Origin: Phycisphaerales bacterium
Lineage (GTDB): Bacteria > Planctomycetota > Phycisphaerae > Phycisphaerales > SM1A02
Assembly (NCBI GenBank): GCA_030748575.1
Contig: JASMLR010000002.1
Location: 213,939 to 277,938 of the forward strand
Reading direction: 5' to 3'
Length of the DNA: 64,000 nt
The notes beneath the pieces are model-generated. The model saw nothing but the letters and a program-made list of their open reading frames with translations, did no database searches and was not told where the DNA came from. This document shows positions 44,383 through 53,053 of this stretch, in pieces. Made by a program: the position numbers and the translations under genes. The stretch's first letter is position 1. Each line of letters opens with the position of its first letter.

Positions 44383-45932
44383 CGGATCGGCTGTGGCTGC
44401 TCATCCCGGAACTTGTTCTTCTGGCCGGTGCGGTCAGTTGTGCCATCCTCGGCGTGTCCCGAAGCGTTGCGATTCGGCGTCTGCTGCCAGCGGCAACGGT
44501 GGTCACGCTGCTCGTGGCGCTCGCTGCGTCGGTGTTTGTGTATGTGCCGGGTGCGGTCGAAGCCGCCACCGGGCCCGGCGCGGTCCCGCTGCCATGGCTC
44601 GGCCGGGCGGTCATTCCGATCACCGTTGTGGTTGGCCTGGTCCTCGTGCTTGTACAGGCCGGCTTTGTCGATCGCGTCTACGAGATGGCCGTCGCGTCTG
44701 GCCGAACCACCTTTGATCCTCTCCGGTCCGCTCGCGGTGAGTACTACGTCTTCTTCCTGTTGAGCATGGCTGGGCTCATGCTCACGTGCGCGGCCCCGGA
44801 TCTCATCTGGCTCTTCCTGGCGCTCGAACTGACTTCGCTTCCAACCTACGTGATGGTGGCGATGAGCCGTGATGATCGTCGCGCGCAGGAAGCGGCGATG
44901 AAGTACTTCTACCTCGGCGCGATGTCGGCGGCGATGTTCCTCTTCGGCTTCGCCCTGTTGTACGGGGCGACCGGCACCATGGTGCTTGGGGATATGCAGG
45001 CAGTGCTCGCCGGTCGAATGGCCGACACCGGCTCGATCGGCTCGCTCGCAGTCATCGGGCTGCTGCTGTCGGTCCTTGGCATCGGCTTCAAACTCGCTGC
45101 GGTTCCGATGCACCTCTATGCACCAGACGTGTACGAAGGCGCCGCAGCTCAGGTGACGGCCTTCCTTGGGTTTGTCCCCAAGGCCTCCGGAGCCATCGCG
45201 CTCATGCTGATCCTGTCGCTGACCGGATGGACGGAGGAAGGCGGTTCACTCCCGCCAGCGGTGCTCATCACGCTCTGGCTGATGGCCGTGCTCACCATGA
45301 CGCTTGGCAACATCGGAGCCCTGTTGCAGTCCAACGTCAAGCGGATGCTCGCCTACAGCTCGATCTCACACAGCGGGTACATGTTGATCGGCATCATTGC
45401 CGGGCCCGGGGCCGGGTTTGCTGCAGTGCTTGTGTACCTGTTGGCCTACGGCCTGGGGAACACGGCAACGTTCGCCGTGCTGGCGAGCCTCCGGGCGGGC
45501 GATCACGAAGTCGAGTCCATCGATGACCTCGCCGGCCTTCGGGAGAAGCATCCCGGATTGGCCTGGGCCATGGCGATTTCGGCGGGATCGCTGCTTGGAT
45601 TCCCACCCCTGATGGGCTTCTGGGGGAAACTGCTTCTGTTCATCGCGGGCGTGGCCTCCGGTCATCTTGTGCTCATCGTGATCGCCGGCATCAACAGTGC
45701 CATCAGCGCGTGGTACTACCTCCGTCTGGTCGCGCTCCCGTTGACTGGCACGCCGTCGAGTACAAGTGGCTCCATTGAGCGGCGACCCTACGAGGGGCCG
45801 AGGATGGCTGCGGTGGCCTGCACTGTGCTGCTGATCTGCCTGCCGCTGCTGCTCGGATCGATCATGAGTCAGGCCAGCGATGCGGTGGTCACGGTGGACG
45901 AGCTCCGAAACTCCGCGGGAGTGGACGAGTAG
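44379..45932 (+). CDS. nuoN: NADH-quinone oxidoreductase subunit N
   Basis: 517 residues. Antiporter-like core: WLFLALELTSLPTYVMVA, GFKLAAVPMHLYAPDVYEGA, MLAYSSISHSGYMLIGI. ATGA overlap with nuoM. Last gene of the operon; a convergent membrane-protein gene ends 36 bp downstream. Confidence 0.97.
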   Translation: MTDRLWLLIPELVLLAGAVSCAILGVSRSVAIRRLLPAATVVTLLVALAASVFVYVPGAVEAATGPGAVPLPWLGRAVIPITVVVGLVLVLVQAGFVDRVYEMAVASGRTTFDPLRSARGEYYVFFLLSMAGLMLTCAAPDLIWLFLALELTSLPTYVMVAMSRDDRRAQEAAMKYFYLGAMSAAMFLFGFALLYGATGTMVLGDMQAVLAGRMADTGSIGSLAVIGLLLSVLGIGFKLAAVPMHLYAPDVYEGAAAQVTAFLGFVPKASGAIALMLILSLTGWTEEGGSLPPAVLITLWLMAVLTMTLGNIGALLQSNVKRMLAYSSISHSGYMLIGIIAGPGAGFAAVLVYLLAYGLGNTATFAVLASLRAGDHEVESIDDLAGLREKHPGLAWAMAISAGSLLGFPPLMGFWGKLLLFIAGVASGHLVLIVIAGINSAISAWYYLRLVALPLTGTPSSTSGSIERRPYEGPRMAAVACTVLLICLPLLLGSIMSQASDAVVTVDELRNSAGVDE

Positions 45933-45968
45933 CGAGCGGACGCCGCTTCGCGCATCCACCGGGGCTCC

Positions 45969-46781
45969 CTAGGAACGGCTCTGATTGGCCGGCGGTGTCG
46001 GCTTGGTCATGCCCTGAACGACCAGCCCGATCACAGAGGCGCCGAGCCAGGCGAGCGTCAGCGTGCCGCCTGCCGGGTCGGTGGCGAGCCACTCCGGGGC
46101 CACGTCCCATTGAGCGAGTAGTCGAGGCAGCCCTGCGATGATCAAGCCCGCCCCGGCGACCGCCGTCAGCAGGATGGCGCCGGTTCTGGTGAAGAGCGTC
46201 GAGAGCACCAGCCCTCCCAGGAGCCCGCCGCCGGCCATGAGCAGAATGGCGAGCCGGGGATCCGCAGGCATGGCCGTCCACGCCGACCGAATGGGGGTGA
46301 GGTGCGCATGGTTTGCCAGCTGCAGCGGCATGGTCAGGCCGGGCACCTGGGCTGGGAGTGCATTGGACGGCTCGGCGGCGCCGGCGGGTGGGACTGCTTC
46401 GGGCAGACCGAAGAGCATGCCGACCGGGACCGGGGGCACGTCCGGTTCGGTCAGCGAGAGGACCGTCCACGTGGTGGTGGATGCGAGCAGCGCAAGCGAC
46501 AACGCCAGCATGACGCCGGCAAGCAGTTTGTACGCCAGAAGGGCTACGCAGGCCGCGATGATGCCGCCGATCAAGGGGGCCGCCCACGCCGGTCCGATGC
46601 CGGTTTCGATCCAGATCAGGAAGCCGCCAAGGACGCCCAGCCCGAGCCCCAGAGCTCCGACCGCCGGCCGGAGGACCCAGCCCCCGGCGGCCCACAGAAT
46701 GACGCCGACGCCGACCAGAATCACGGCGGCGGCGAGATCCCCGGAGGCTGCGGTGATCGGAATGGCGTTCATGAGAAGCAT
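45969..46781 (-). CDS. Multi-pass membrane protein of unknown function
   Basis: 270 residues from the ATG at 46781 (an alternative ATG is 9 nt later). About seven hydrophobic helices. The N-terminal set ([57 protein letters not shown]) has the Gly-rich glycine-zipper look of DUF4203-like proteins. A soluble loop (about 135-190) separates it from two or three C-terminal helices. It diverges from the DUF255 gene. No function can be given. Confidence 0.78.
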   Translation of the reverse strand: MLLMNAIPITAASGDLAAAVILVGVGVILWAAGGWVLRPAVGALGLGLGVLGGFLIWIETGIGPAWAAPLIGGIIAACVALLAYKLLAGVMLALSLALLASTTTWTVLSLTEPDVPPVPVGMLFGLPEAVPPAGAAEPSNALPAQVPGLTMPLQLANHAHLTPIRSAWTAMPADPRLAILLMAGGGLLGGLVLSTLFTRTGAILLTAVAGAGLIIAGLPRLLAQWDVAPEWLATDPAGGTLTLAWLGASVIGLVVQGMTKPTPPANQSRS

Positions 46782-46871
46782 GTTGGACGTGTATCGGGTC
46801 GCTGGTTGTTGGGAATGGAGGATTGGGGCTTTCAGAGGGGCCATCTGGCTGGCGGATCCTGCCGAAGGGGG

Positions 46872-46880
46872 TGATATAGT
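46872..46880 (+). promoter_or_regulatory. Extended -10 next to the DUF255 gene start
   Basis: TGATATAGT, i.e. the TGn extension plus TATAGT (46875-46880), ends 7 nt before the ATG at 46888. No ribosome site fits in the gap. Confidence 0.6.
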
Positions 46881-46887
46881 CCCCGCC

Positions 46888-49230
46888 ATGCCGACCATGG
46901 ACTCCTCCAGGGCCGTCGCAGCAGTGGTGGCGGGCCTCCTCGTGGCGGCCACGCCTGCCATGCCGAACGAGCCAACGACCCAGCCCCATCGCCATCCTGC
47001 CAACCGGCTGGCGGGCGAGACCAGTCCATACCTGCTCCAGCACGCCCACAATCCCGTGGATTGGTATCCGTGGGGCGAGGAAGCCTTCGAGGCGGCACGT
47101 CGGGAGAACAAGCCGATCTTCCTGAGTATCGGGTACTCGACCTGCTACTGGTGCCACGTCATGGAGCGGCAGTCGTTCGAGAGCCCGGAAGTGGCGGCGG
47201 TCCTGAATGCGTACTACATACCGGTCAAGGTCGATCGCGAAGAGCGTCCCGACGTGGACGACATCTACATGACGGCGGTCCAGATCATGACCCGGCATGG
47301 CGGGTGGCCGCTGTCGGTGTGGCTCGACCCGGACACGCTCATGCCGTTCTTCGGTGGGACCTACTTCCCTCCGAACGATCAGGGTGAGCGGCCCGGCTTC
47401 ATGACACTTCTGCACGCCATTGATCAAGCGTGGGAGCAACGCCAACCGGAGATGCGGGCGCAGGCGGAGCGGGTTGGCCAGGCGGTTGCCCGGCGACTTG
47501 CCGCCGACGTGGACACGGTGGCCTTGGATGCCGGCGTGGTCGATGCCGCCATCGCGCAGCTCATGGCCAGTTACGACCCGCTGGATGGGGGCTACGGTGA
47601 CGCTCCGAAGTTCCCCATGCCGGTGCACCTGGACCTGCTTCTGGAGGCGGCCTGGGATCGACAGGATGTGCAGGATTCTCTGCGGCACACCTTGAATCGA
47701 ATGGCGATGGGCGGCATGTACGATCAGGTGGGCGGGGGATTTCACCGCTACAGCACCGACGGCCAGTGGCTCGTGCCGCACTTCGAGAAGATGCTGTACG
47801 ACAACGGCATGCTCGCATCTGTGTATGCCGAGGCGTACCAGCGAACGGGCGATGGGTACTACGGCGCGGTGGTGGCCGAGACGCTCGACTATGTGTTGCG
47901 GGAGATGGTCGACGATACCGGCGCGTTCTGGTCGGCCCAGGACGCGGAGTCAAATGCCCGCGAGGGCGAGTCCTACCTCTGGACGCCGCAGCAGATTCGC
48001 GACGTGCTGGCGGTCGCCGGCTACCCGCCCGCGTGGGCCGAGTTCACCCTTTCCGTCTACGGTCTCGATCAGGGCACCAACTTCCAAGATCCGCATCACC
48101 CGGGGGAGCCGGCGTCCAACGTCCTGTTCCTGCCGGCCCATCCTCGCGACCTGGCGGCCGCGATGGACCTGACCATTCCAGAGTTTCACGACAGGATGGT
48201 CAAGGTCAATGCCTCCCTGCTTGCCGAGCGGGGCACGCGCGACCAGCCTGCGACCGACGACAAGGTGCTGGTGGGGTGGAACGGGTTGATGATCGGCGGC
48301 ATGGCCGACGGCGGCCGCGTGCTGAAGTCACAGCGCCATCTTGACGCAGCGGCTCGGGCGGCGGACTGGATCAAGTCACACATGTGGGATCCGTCCTCCG
48401 GTCTGCGCAGAACGGCCCGGAATGGCCGCGTCTCACAGATTCCCGGCTTCCTGGAGGACTATGCGTTTCTCATTCGGGGTCTCTTGAAGCTGTACGAAGC
48501 GACCGGAGCGCGGCAGAATCTGGACTGGGCCGCCGAACTGGCAGGGCAGGCGGAGGCCATCTTCTTTGACGAGGCCCAGGGCTGGCACGACACGCCGCCA
48601 GGAGACGAGAGCCTGTTTGTGCGGGGCCGATCGCTCTATGACGGTGCCGTGCCGAGCGGCACGTCGGTCATGCTTGACAACCAGAGACGGTTGTACGAGA
48701 TCACGGGAGATCCAGCGTGGCTCGACGCCGCCGACCGAACGCTCGGGCCGATCGCGCAAGGGCTCAACCGATCGCCTCGTGGGGCGGCGCAGGCCATCGC
48801 GGCCCTGCACCATCTCCGCGCAGCCGACCCGGAGCGGTTTGGAGGAACGCCGGGGGGCGATGCTGGGGGCCCGGTCACCGTTCAGGCCCGCAAGGTCGGC
48901 GCTGCGCCCGGCGCATGGCATGTCGAGTTCGACATCACCTCACCATGGCACGTGGCACTTCCAGGAGCCGCGGGCGTCATGCCACTCCGCATTGACGCCC
49001 GATCACCGGACGTCTCGATTGACGTGGCGTGGCCGGAGGGGCACGTCTTCGATGGACCAAGTGGCGAGGTGACCGTGCTCGACGGCGCGGCGGTCGTGCC
49101 GATTCAGGTCACCGGCGGCGACGGCGCGTCGCCCGTCACCATCGCCGTCTCGTGGCAGGCCTGTAATGACAGCATGTGCCTGCGCCCCCAGACTCGATTG
49201 CTGCAACTCGACGTGGGGGCGTCTCACTGA
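46888..49230 (+). CDS. Exported DUF255 (thioredoxin-like) protein with C-terminal DsbD-like domain
   Basis: 780 residues from the ATG at 46888. Signal peptide or anchor 4-25. The thioredoxin-like DUF255 domain (about 38-200) begins [21 protein letters not shown] and has a CYWC redox motif (Cys86/Cys89). It is followed by the (alpha/alpha)6 barrel of the YyaL/SPATA20 family (about 200-640). Residues about 664-780 resemble the DsbD N-terminal beta-domain, with [11 protein letters not shown] and the cysteine pair in CNDSMCLRP. YyaL proteins are usually cytosolic without this tail, so this fused exported form may act in periplasmic thiol chemistry (inference). Confidence 0.88.
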   Translation: MPTMDSSRAVAAVVAGLLVAATPAMPNEPTTQPHRHPANRLAGETSPYLLQHAHNPVDWYPWGEEAFEAARRENKPIFLSIGYSTCYWCHVMERQSFESPEVAAVLNAYYIPVKVDREERPDVDDIYMTAVQIMTRHGGWPLSVWLDPDTLMPFFGGTYFPPNDQGERPGFMTLLHAIDQAWEQRQPEMRAQAERVGQAVARRLAADVDTVALDAGVVDAAIAQLMASYDPLDGGYGDAPKFPMPVHLDLLLEAAWDRQDVQDSLRHTLNRMAMGGMYDQVGGGFHRYSTDGQWLVPHFEKMLYDNGMLASVYAEAYQRTGDGYYGAVVAETLDYVLREMVDDTGAFWSAQDAESNAREGESYLWTPQQIRDVLAVAGYPPAWAEFTLSVYGLDQGTNFQDPHHPGEPASNVLFLPAHPRDLAAAMDLTIPEFHDRMVKVNASLLAERGTRDQPATDDKVLVGWNGLMIGGMADGGRVLKSQRHLDAAARAADWIKSHMWDPSSGLRRTARNGRVSQIPGFLEDYAFLIRGLLKLYEATGARQNLDWAAELAGQAEAIFFDEAQGWHDTPPGDESLFVRGRSLYDGAVPSGTSVMLDNQRRLYEITGDPAWLDAADRTLGPIAQGLNRSPRGAAQAIAALHHLRAADPERFGGTPGGDAGGPVTVQARKVGAAPGAWHVEFDITSPWHVALPGAAGVMPLRIDARSPDVSIDVAWPEGHVFDGPSGEVTVLDGAAVVPIQVTGGDGASPVTIAVSWQACNDSMCLRPQTRLLQLDVGASH

Positions 49231-49232
49231 CC

Positions 49233-49781
49233 ATGCCGACCTCAGAACGATTCGTCCCACTGGACATCGCCCTGCTTTCAACCGGCGGGACGATTGAAAA
49301 GACCTACGATCCGCTCGAGGGTGTGCTGCGGAATGACGTAAGCGTGCTCGATGTCCTTCTGTCGGAACTTCGCCTCGAAGGCGTGAGGCTGCACCGGAGG
49401 GCCGTGCTGAACATGGACAGCATGGACATGACTCCTGAGGATCATGAACTGATCGTCGAGGCCGCGCGGGAGGCTTCCAACGCGTATGCCGGCGTCATCA
49501 TTGTGCACGGAACGGACAGGTTGGCGGCCACAGGCGAAGCGATTGCAGCCGCGTACGACCCGCCAGTCCCCATCGTGCTCACCGGCGCGATGACGCCGTG
49601 GATTCTCCGGACGTCGGATGCCAAACAGAACCTCACGGAGGCGCTCACCGCCGTTCAGTTGCTGAGCCAGGGCGTCTATGTCTGCATGCACAACCGCGTG
49701 ATCGCATTCCCCGGGGTCGTCAAGGATTGCCGTAATCTCCGGTTCGTCCGGAACTCGGATCTTCAACACGAGGAAGTTTGA
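49233..49781 (+). CDS. Short asparaginase-like protein (N-terminal domain only)
   Basis: 182 residues, about half of a normal type I/II asparaginase. Catalytic threonines are present: Thr20 in STGGTIEKTYD and Thr94-Asp95 in VHGTDRLAATG, plus Lys131 in SDAKQNL. The C-terminal domain that completes the fold is missing, but no frameshift is visible: the frame ends cleanly and is coupled (TGATG) to the peptide transporter. Short forms like this exist as a separate asparaginase group. Cytosolic. It starts 2 bp after the DUF255 stop. Confidence 0.85.
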   Translation: MPTSERFVPLDIALLSTGGTIEKTYDPLEGVLRNDVSVLDVLLSELRLEGVRLHRRAVLNMDSMDMTPEDHELIVEAAREASNAYAGVIIVHGTDRLAATGEAIAAAYDPPVPIVLTGAMTPWILRTSDAKQNLTEALTAVQLLSQGVYVCMHNRVIAFPGVVKDCRNLRFVRNSDLQHEEV

Positions 49782-51829
49782 TGACTAGTACCGCCAATAC
49801 CGCCGAGAAACCGGCGCTCAAGCACACCTACCGGACAGCCCCGGTCGCATCGCCGGGGATGCCGTCCGGCATTCCGTACATCATCGGAAACGAAGCCGCA
49901 GAGCGATTCAGTTTCTACGGGATGAAGGGCATCCTGGTCATCTTCATGACCACCTACCTCTTCCTCCTTCCGGGCGCTACGGGCAGTGAGCCGATGCCCG
50001 AGACCGAGGCGATTGCGAACTATCACTGGTTCACGACGGCCGTCTACTTCACGCCCATTCTGGGCGCGCTGCTCAGTGACATCTTGTTCGGAAAGTACCT
50101 GACCATCATCACGCTGAGCGTGGTGTACTGCCTCGGGCATGGTGTGCTGGCGCTGATGGGCATGGGAGATGACATCAATCCGGCACTGATGCTGCTGATC
50201 GGACTTGGCCTGATCTCCTTCGGCTCCGGAGGCATCAAGCCGTGTGTGTCCGCGCATGTCGGCGATCAGTTCGGCGAGCGCAACAGCCATCTCATTTCCA
50301 AGGTGTTCGGATGGTTCTACTTCGCGATCAATACCGGCGCATTCCTCTCTACGATGATGACGCCGTGGTTTCTTGAGTGGTACGGACCACACCTGGCGTT
50401 CGGGGTTCCGGGCGCCCTGATGGTGATCGCCACCATCATGTTCTGGGCGGGGCGGCACGAGTTCATCCACGTGCCCGCCGGAGGCGTGACCTGGTTCAAG
50501 GAAACGTTCAGTTGGAAGGGCATTGCGTCGATTCTGAAGCTGGGCATCATCTACATCTTTGTTGCCGTGTTCTGGGCGCTGTTTGATCAGACCGGCTCGT
50601 CCTGGGTCCTGCAGGCTCGCGATCTTGACAGGCACTTCCTCGGGATCGAGTGGTTGCCGTCTCAGATTCAGATGGTCAACCCGATCATGATTCTGATTCT
50701 GATCCCGACGTTCTCCTTCCTGATCTATCCCGCCATCAACCGCGTGTTCCCATTGACCCCCATTCGCAAGATTGGCATTGGCCTCTTCGTCATGGTGCCG
50801 GGGTTTGCCATGGTCGCACTGCTGCAAGCGGCCATCGACGGTGGCGCGAGCCCGAGTATTGGTTGGCAGATCGCCGCTTATGCGATTCTGACAGCGTCCG
50901 AAGTCATGGTGTCGATCACCTGCCTGGAGTTCTCGTACACCCAGGCGCCGCGGGCGATGAAGTCCGTCATCATGGCCATCTTCCTGATGAGCGTCTCGCT
51001 CGGCAACATCTTCACCGCGGTCGTCAACAAGGCGATCTTTGTCGAGTCGAGCGCCACGCCTGCCAAGACGCTGGCCGTCTCAATGGGCAAGGAGGACATG
51101 GACGGCGATGCCCGTATGGCGGCAGCGAAGAAGGCCGGCGTCACGTACGAGTCCATGCCGGGCGAAGACTTTGCGCTGTCGCTTGCTGGCGTTGACGGTG
51201 TGCTTGGGTCAGATGACGACATTCGATTGGGCTTTGCGCCTGACGGGACGATGTCCGGATTCGTCGACGACGAAGCAGACGCGATTCAATCCGCGATCGA
51301 CCGAATTGGCGACGCATGGAAGGCGGCAGGGCGATTGCCAACGCAGGAAGCCGGCGGCGCGTTGGTTGAGTCTCTCCTGGACCCGTGGGGGAACCCGCTG
51401 CGGTACCAGTTGGTCAGTCGTGATCAGTTCATTGTGTCCAGTGACGGGCCGGATGCCGTGTGGCAGAGCGAGTACGACATTCGGGCCGAGGTCACGGTGA
51501 CGTCGACACATTCCAGCGAGGCGAAGGCAGACGCCGGGGACGAGCAGCGGGGCGACCTGATGGCCTGGGCGCACCCCGAGAAGACCTGGATCGAGCGTCG
51601 CATGGAGGAGTTGGACCGGACGCCCGAAGAGGCTGGGGTGGCCGAGCCGGAAGACAACGGCGACTTCGGGTACGACGTTCGTTGGGATGTCGGAGGCGCG
51701 ACGACGCTCGCGGGCGCCGCCTACTTCTGGTTCTTCACCTGGGTGATGCTCGGGACGGCGGTGCTGTTCGTTCCGGTGGGCTGCCTGTATCGACCGCGGA
51801 CGTATCTGCAGATCGAGGAGGATGCCTAG
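49781..51829 (+). CDS. POT/PTR family peptide transporter with large soluble insertion
   Basis: 682 residues from the ATG at 49781 (AGGAAG upstream). POT motifs: NEAAERFSFYGMKGIL (37-52), GDQFGERNSH (161-170) and the PTR2 signature FGWFYFAINTGAF (176-188). It imports di- and tripeptides with protons. Helices run to about residue 420, then a hydrophilic insertion of about 220 residues (421-643) separates the last pair of helices (644-670). Inside it are an EDMDGDA and a GVLGSDDDIRLG stretch and, at 532-558, LLDPWGNPLRYQLVSRDQF followed by SSDGPD. The latter resembles the C-terminal calcium-site region of GspG. Coupled to the asparaginase gene. Confidence 0.92.
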   Translation: MTSTANTAEKPALKHTYRTAPVASPGMPSGIPYIIGNEAAERFSFYGMKGILVIFMTTYLFLLPGATGSEPMPETEAIANYHWFTTAVYFTPILGALLSDILFGKYLTIITLSVVYCLGHGVLALMGMGDDINPALMLLIGLGLISFGSGGIKPCVSAHVGDQFGERNSHLISKVFGWFYFAINTGAFLSTMMTPWFLEWYGPHLAFGVPGALMVIATIMFWAGRHEFIHVPAGGVTWFKETFSWKGIASILKLGIIYIFVAVFWALFDQTGSSWVLQARDLDRHFLGIEWLPSQIQMVNPIMILILIPTFSFLIYPAINRVFPLTPIRKIGIGLFVMVPGFAMVALLQAAIDGGASPSIGWQIAAYAILTASEVMVSITCLEFSYTQAPRAMKSVIMAIFLMSVSLGNIFTAVVNKAIFVESSATPAKTLAVSMGKEDMDGDARMAAAKKAGVTYESMPGEDFALSLAGVDGVLGSDDDIRLGFAPDGTMSGFVDDEADAIQSAIDRIGDAWKAAGRLPTQEAGGALVESLLDPWGNPLRYQLVSRDQFIVSSDGPDAVWQSEYDIRAEVTVTSTHSSEAKADAGDEQRGDLMAWAHPEKTWIERRMEELDRTPEEAGVAEPEDNGDFGYDVRWDVGGATTLAGAAYFWFFTWVMLGTAVLFVPVGCLYRPRTYLQIEEDA

Positions 51830-51832
51830 CGG

Positions 51833-53053
51833 CTATCTGGCGGGCTCGGCCGCCTGCCGGGCCTCGGCCGTCTCCCGACGTGGCCGCATGGCTCGAAGGC
51901 GGACCGTTTCGGCCCCCGGATCGAGGAGGACGAACGGCCGCATGGGATCGGTCGTCGACCGGGCATAGACCGGCGCATGGTCGACCCGCACGACGTTGCG
52001 AAGGTCCGAGCGGCTCTGCCAGTGCAGACCCTTGGGCATGGTGAGGAGAAAGTCGCCCCGGTTGTCGTAAATGGCGTCGATCGACCCTGGTGCGAGGGAC
52101 ACCAGTCGATCGTCGTTGATGCCTGTCGGCATCCACACGTTGATGCACTGTTGGGTGGGGTGGTAGAACACGACCTGCTCAACCGCCGGACTGGCCAGGC
52201 CCTGCACGGCGGTTCGGTTGGCGGTTGCTGCCGCCGCATCCCAGCGGCTGGCGCCGACCATGACAAGCACCTGCCGCGGGTTCTCCTTGATGGTGTCGGG
52301 ACGCTCGCCATTGATCGAGAGCAGCGACAGGACCCCTTGGCTGTCCAGTCGCCAGACTGAGAGCCGGGTGCTTCGCGGACTCCACATCGGGAAGAGCCAG
52401 TCTTCGTCATCCGCCGGGAGTTCGAATTCCCGTCCGTCAGCGAAGCGGAAGGCCAGCGAAAACGACACGCCGTCCCGCGGCCGCGTGGACCACGCCAGAC
52501 GCCCGCGTGGCCCGAGGGTCGGCATGGTGTTGACCTGATCGTCACGGACGAGCCAGGTCAGCTCGCCGGACCGCCAGTCGATGCGGGCGATCCACCTGCT
52601 GCCGTCGCGTCGGAGTGATTCGACGAGGAAGCCCTCCTTGTCGGCAGCGTCGGTCAGCACGAGCGGGGACTCAATGGTCGTCTGCAACCGCATCCCGCCG
52701 AACCCGGGGAGAATCTCCCAGATCTCGATGCGGGCGCCCTCCGGAGGAACCGCCCCGGGCAGGCCCATGCGGGCCGCGTTGCTCGGGGGTGTGCCGGCGC
52801 TTGTTGCGATCCACCGCCCGTCGGGGCTCAGAAGTGGAAGAATGGTCGCATTCCACGGCAACGCGCCAAGCGACCATGCTTCTCCCTGAAACGCGCCTTG
52901 CGTGGCCTCATTGGCCCGCTGTTGCCGCTCCGCGATCTCATTGAGGGCGTCAGCCTGCGACTGCGTCAGTCGCGTTCGCTTGGGCCATGTTGACTGCTCG
53001 CACCCGGCTGAGGCGAGGACGGCCGCTATCAGAATGAGGCGTCCGATGGTCAC
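51833..53053 (-). CDS. Predicted lipoprotein coupled to gspD
   Basis: 406 residues from GTG 53053, which overlaps the gspD stop (GTGA) and has GGAGGAA 10 nt upstream. Lipobox LASAGC at residues 13-18. The body has repeated strand-turn units with DGRWIATS, GPRGRLAWS, SPRSTRLSVW and NRGDFLLTM, similar to TolB/WD40-like propeller blades. Coupling to the secretin gene suggests a role in T2SS assembly at the outer membrane, such as a pilotin- or substrate-receptor-like protein, but no known family was recognised. Confidence 0.8.
   Translation of the reverse strand: MTIGRLILIAAVLASAGCEQSTWPKRTRLTQSQADALNEIAERQQRANEATQGAFQGEAWSLGALPWNATILPLLSPDGRWIATSAGTPPSNAARMGLPGAVPPEGARIEIWEILPGFGGMRLQTTIESPLVLTDAADKEGFLVESLRRDGSRWIARIDWRSGELTWLVRDDQVNTMPTLGPRGRLAWSTRPRDGVSFSLAFRFADGREFELPADDEDWLFPMWSPRSTRLSVWRLDSQGVLSLLSINGERPDTIKENPRQVLVMVGASRWDAAAATANRTAVQGLASPAVEQVVFYHPTQQCINVWMPTGINDDRLVSLAPGSIDAIYDNRGDFLLTMPKGLHWQSRSDLRNVVRVDHAPVYARSTTDPMRPFVLLDPGAETVRLRAMRPRRETAEARQAAEPAR

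Noticed and set aside
46138..46887. 250-residue N-terminal extension of the DUF255 protein
   Set aside because: It is antisense to a membrane-protein gene and low in family similarity, and an extended -10 box lies directly before the ATG at 46888.
49233..49781. Asparaginase truncated by frameshift
   Set aside because: No C-terminal asparaginase sequence is found in other frames downstream; the next bases are the well-formed start of the transporter gene.
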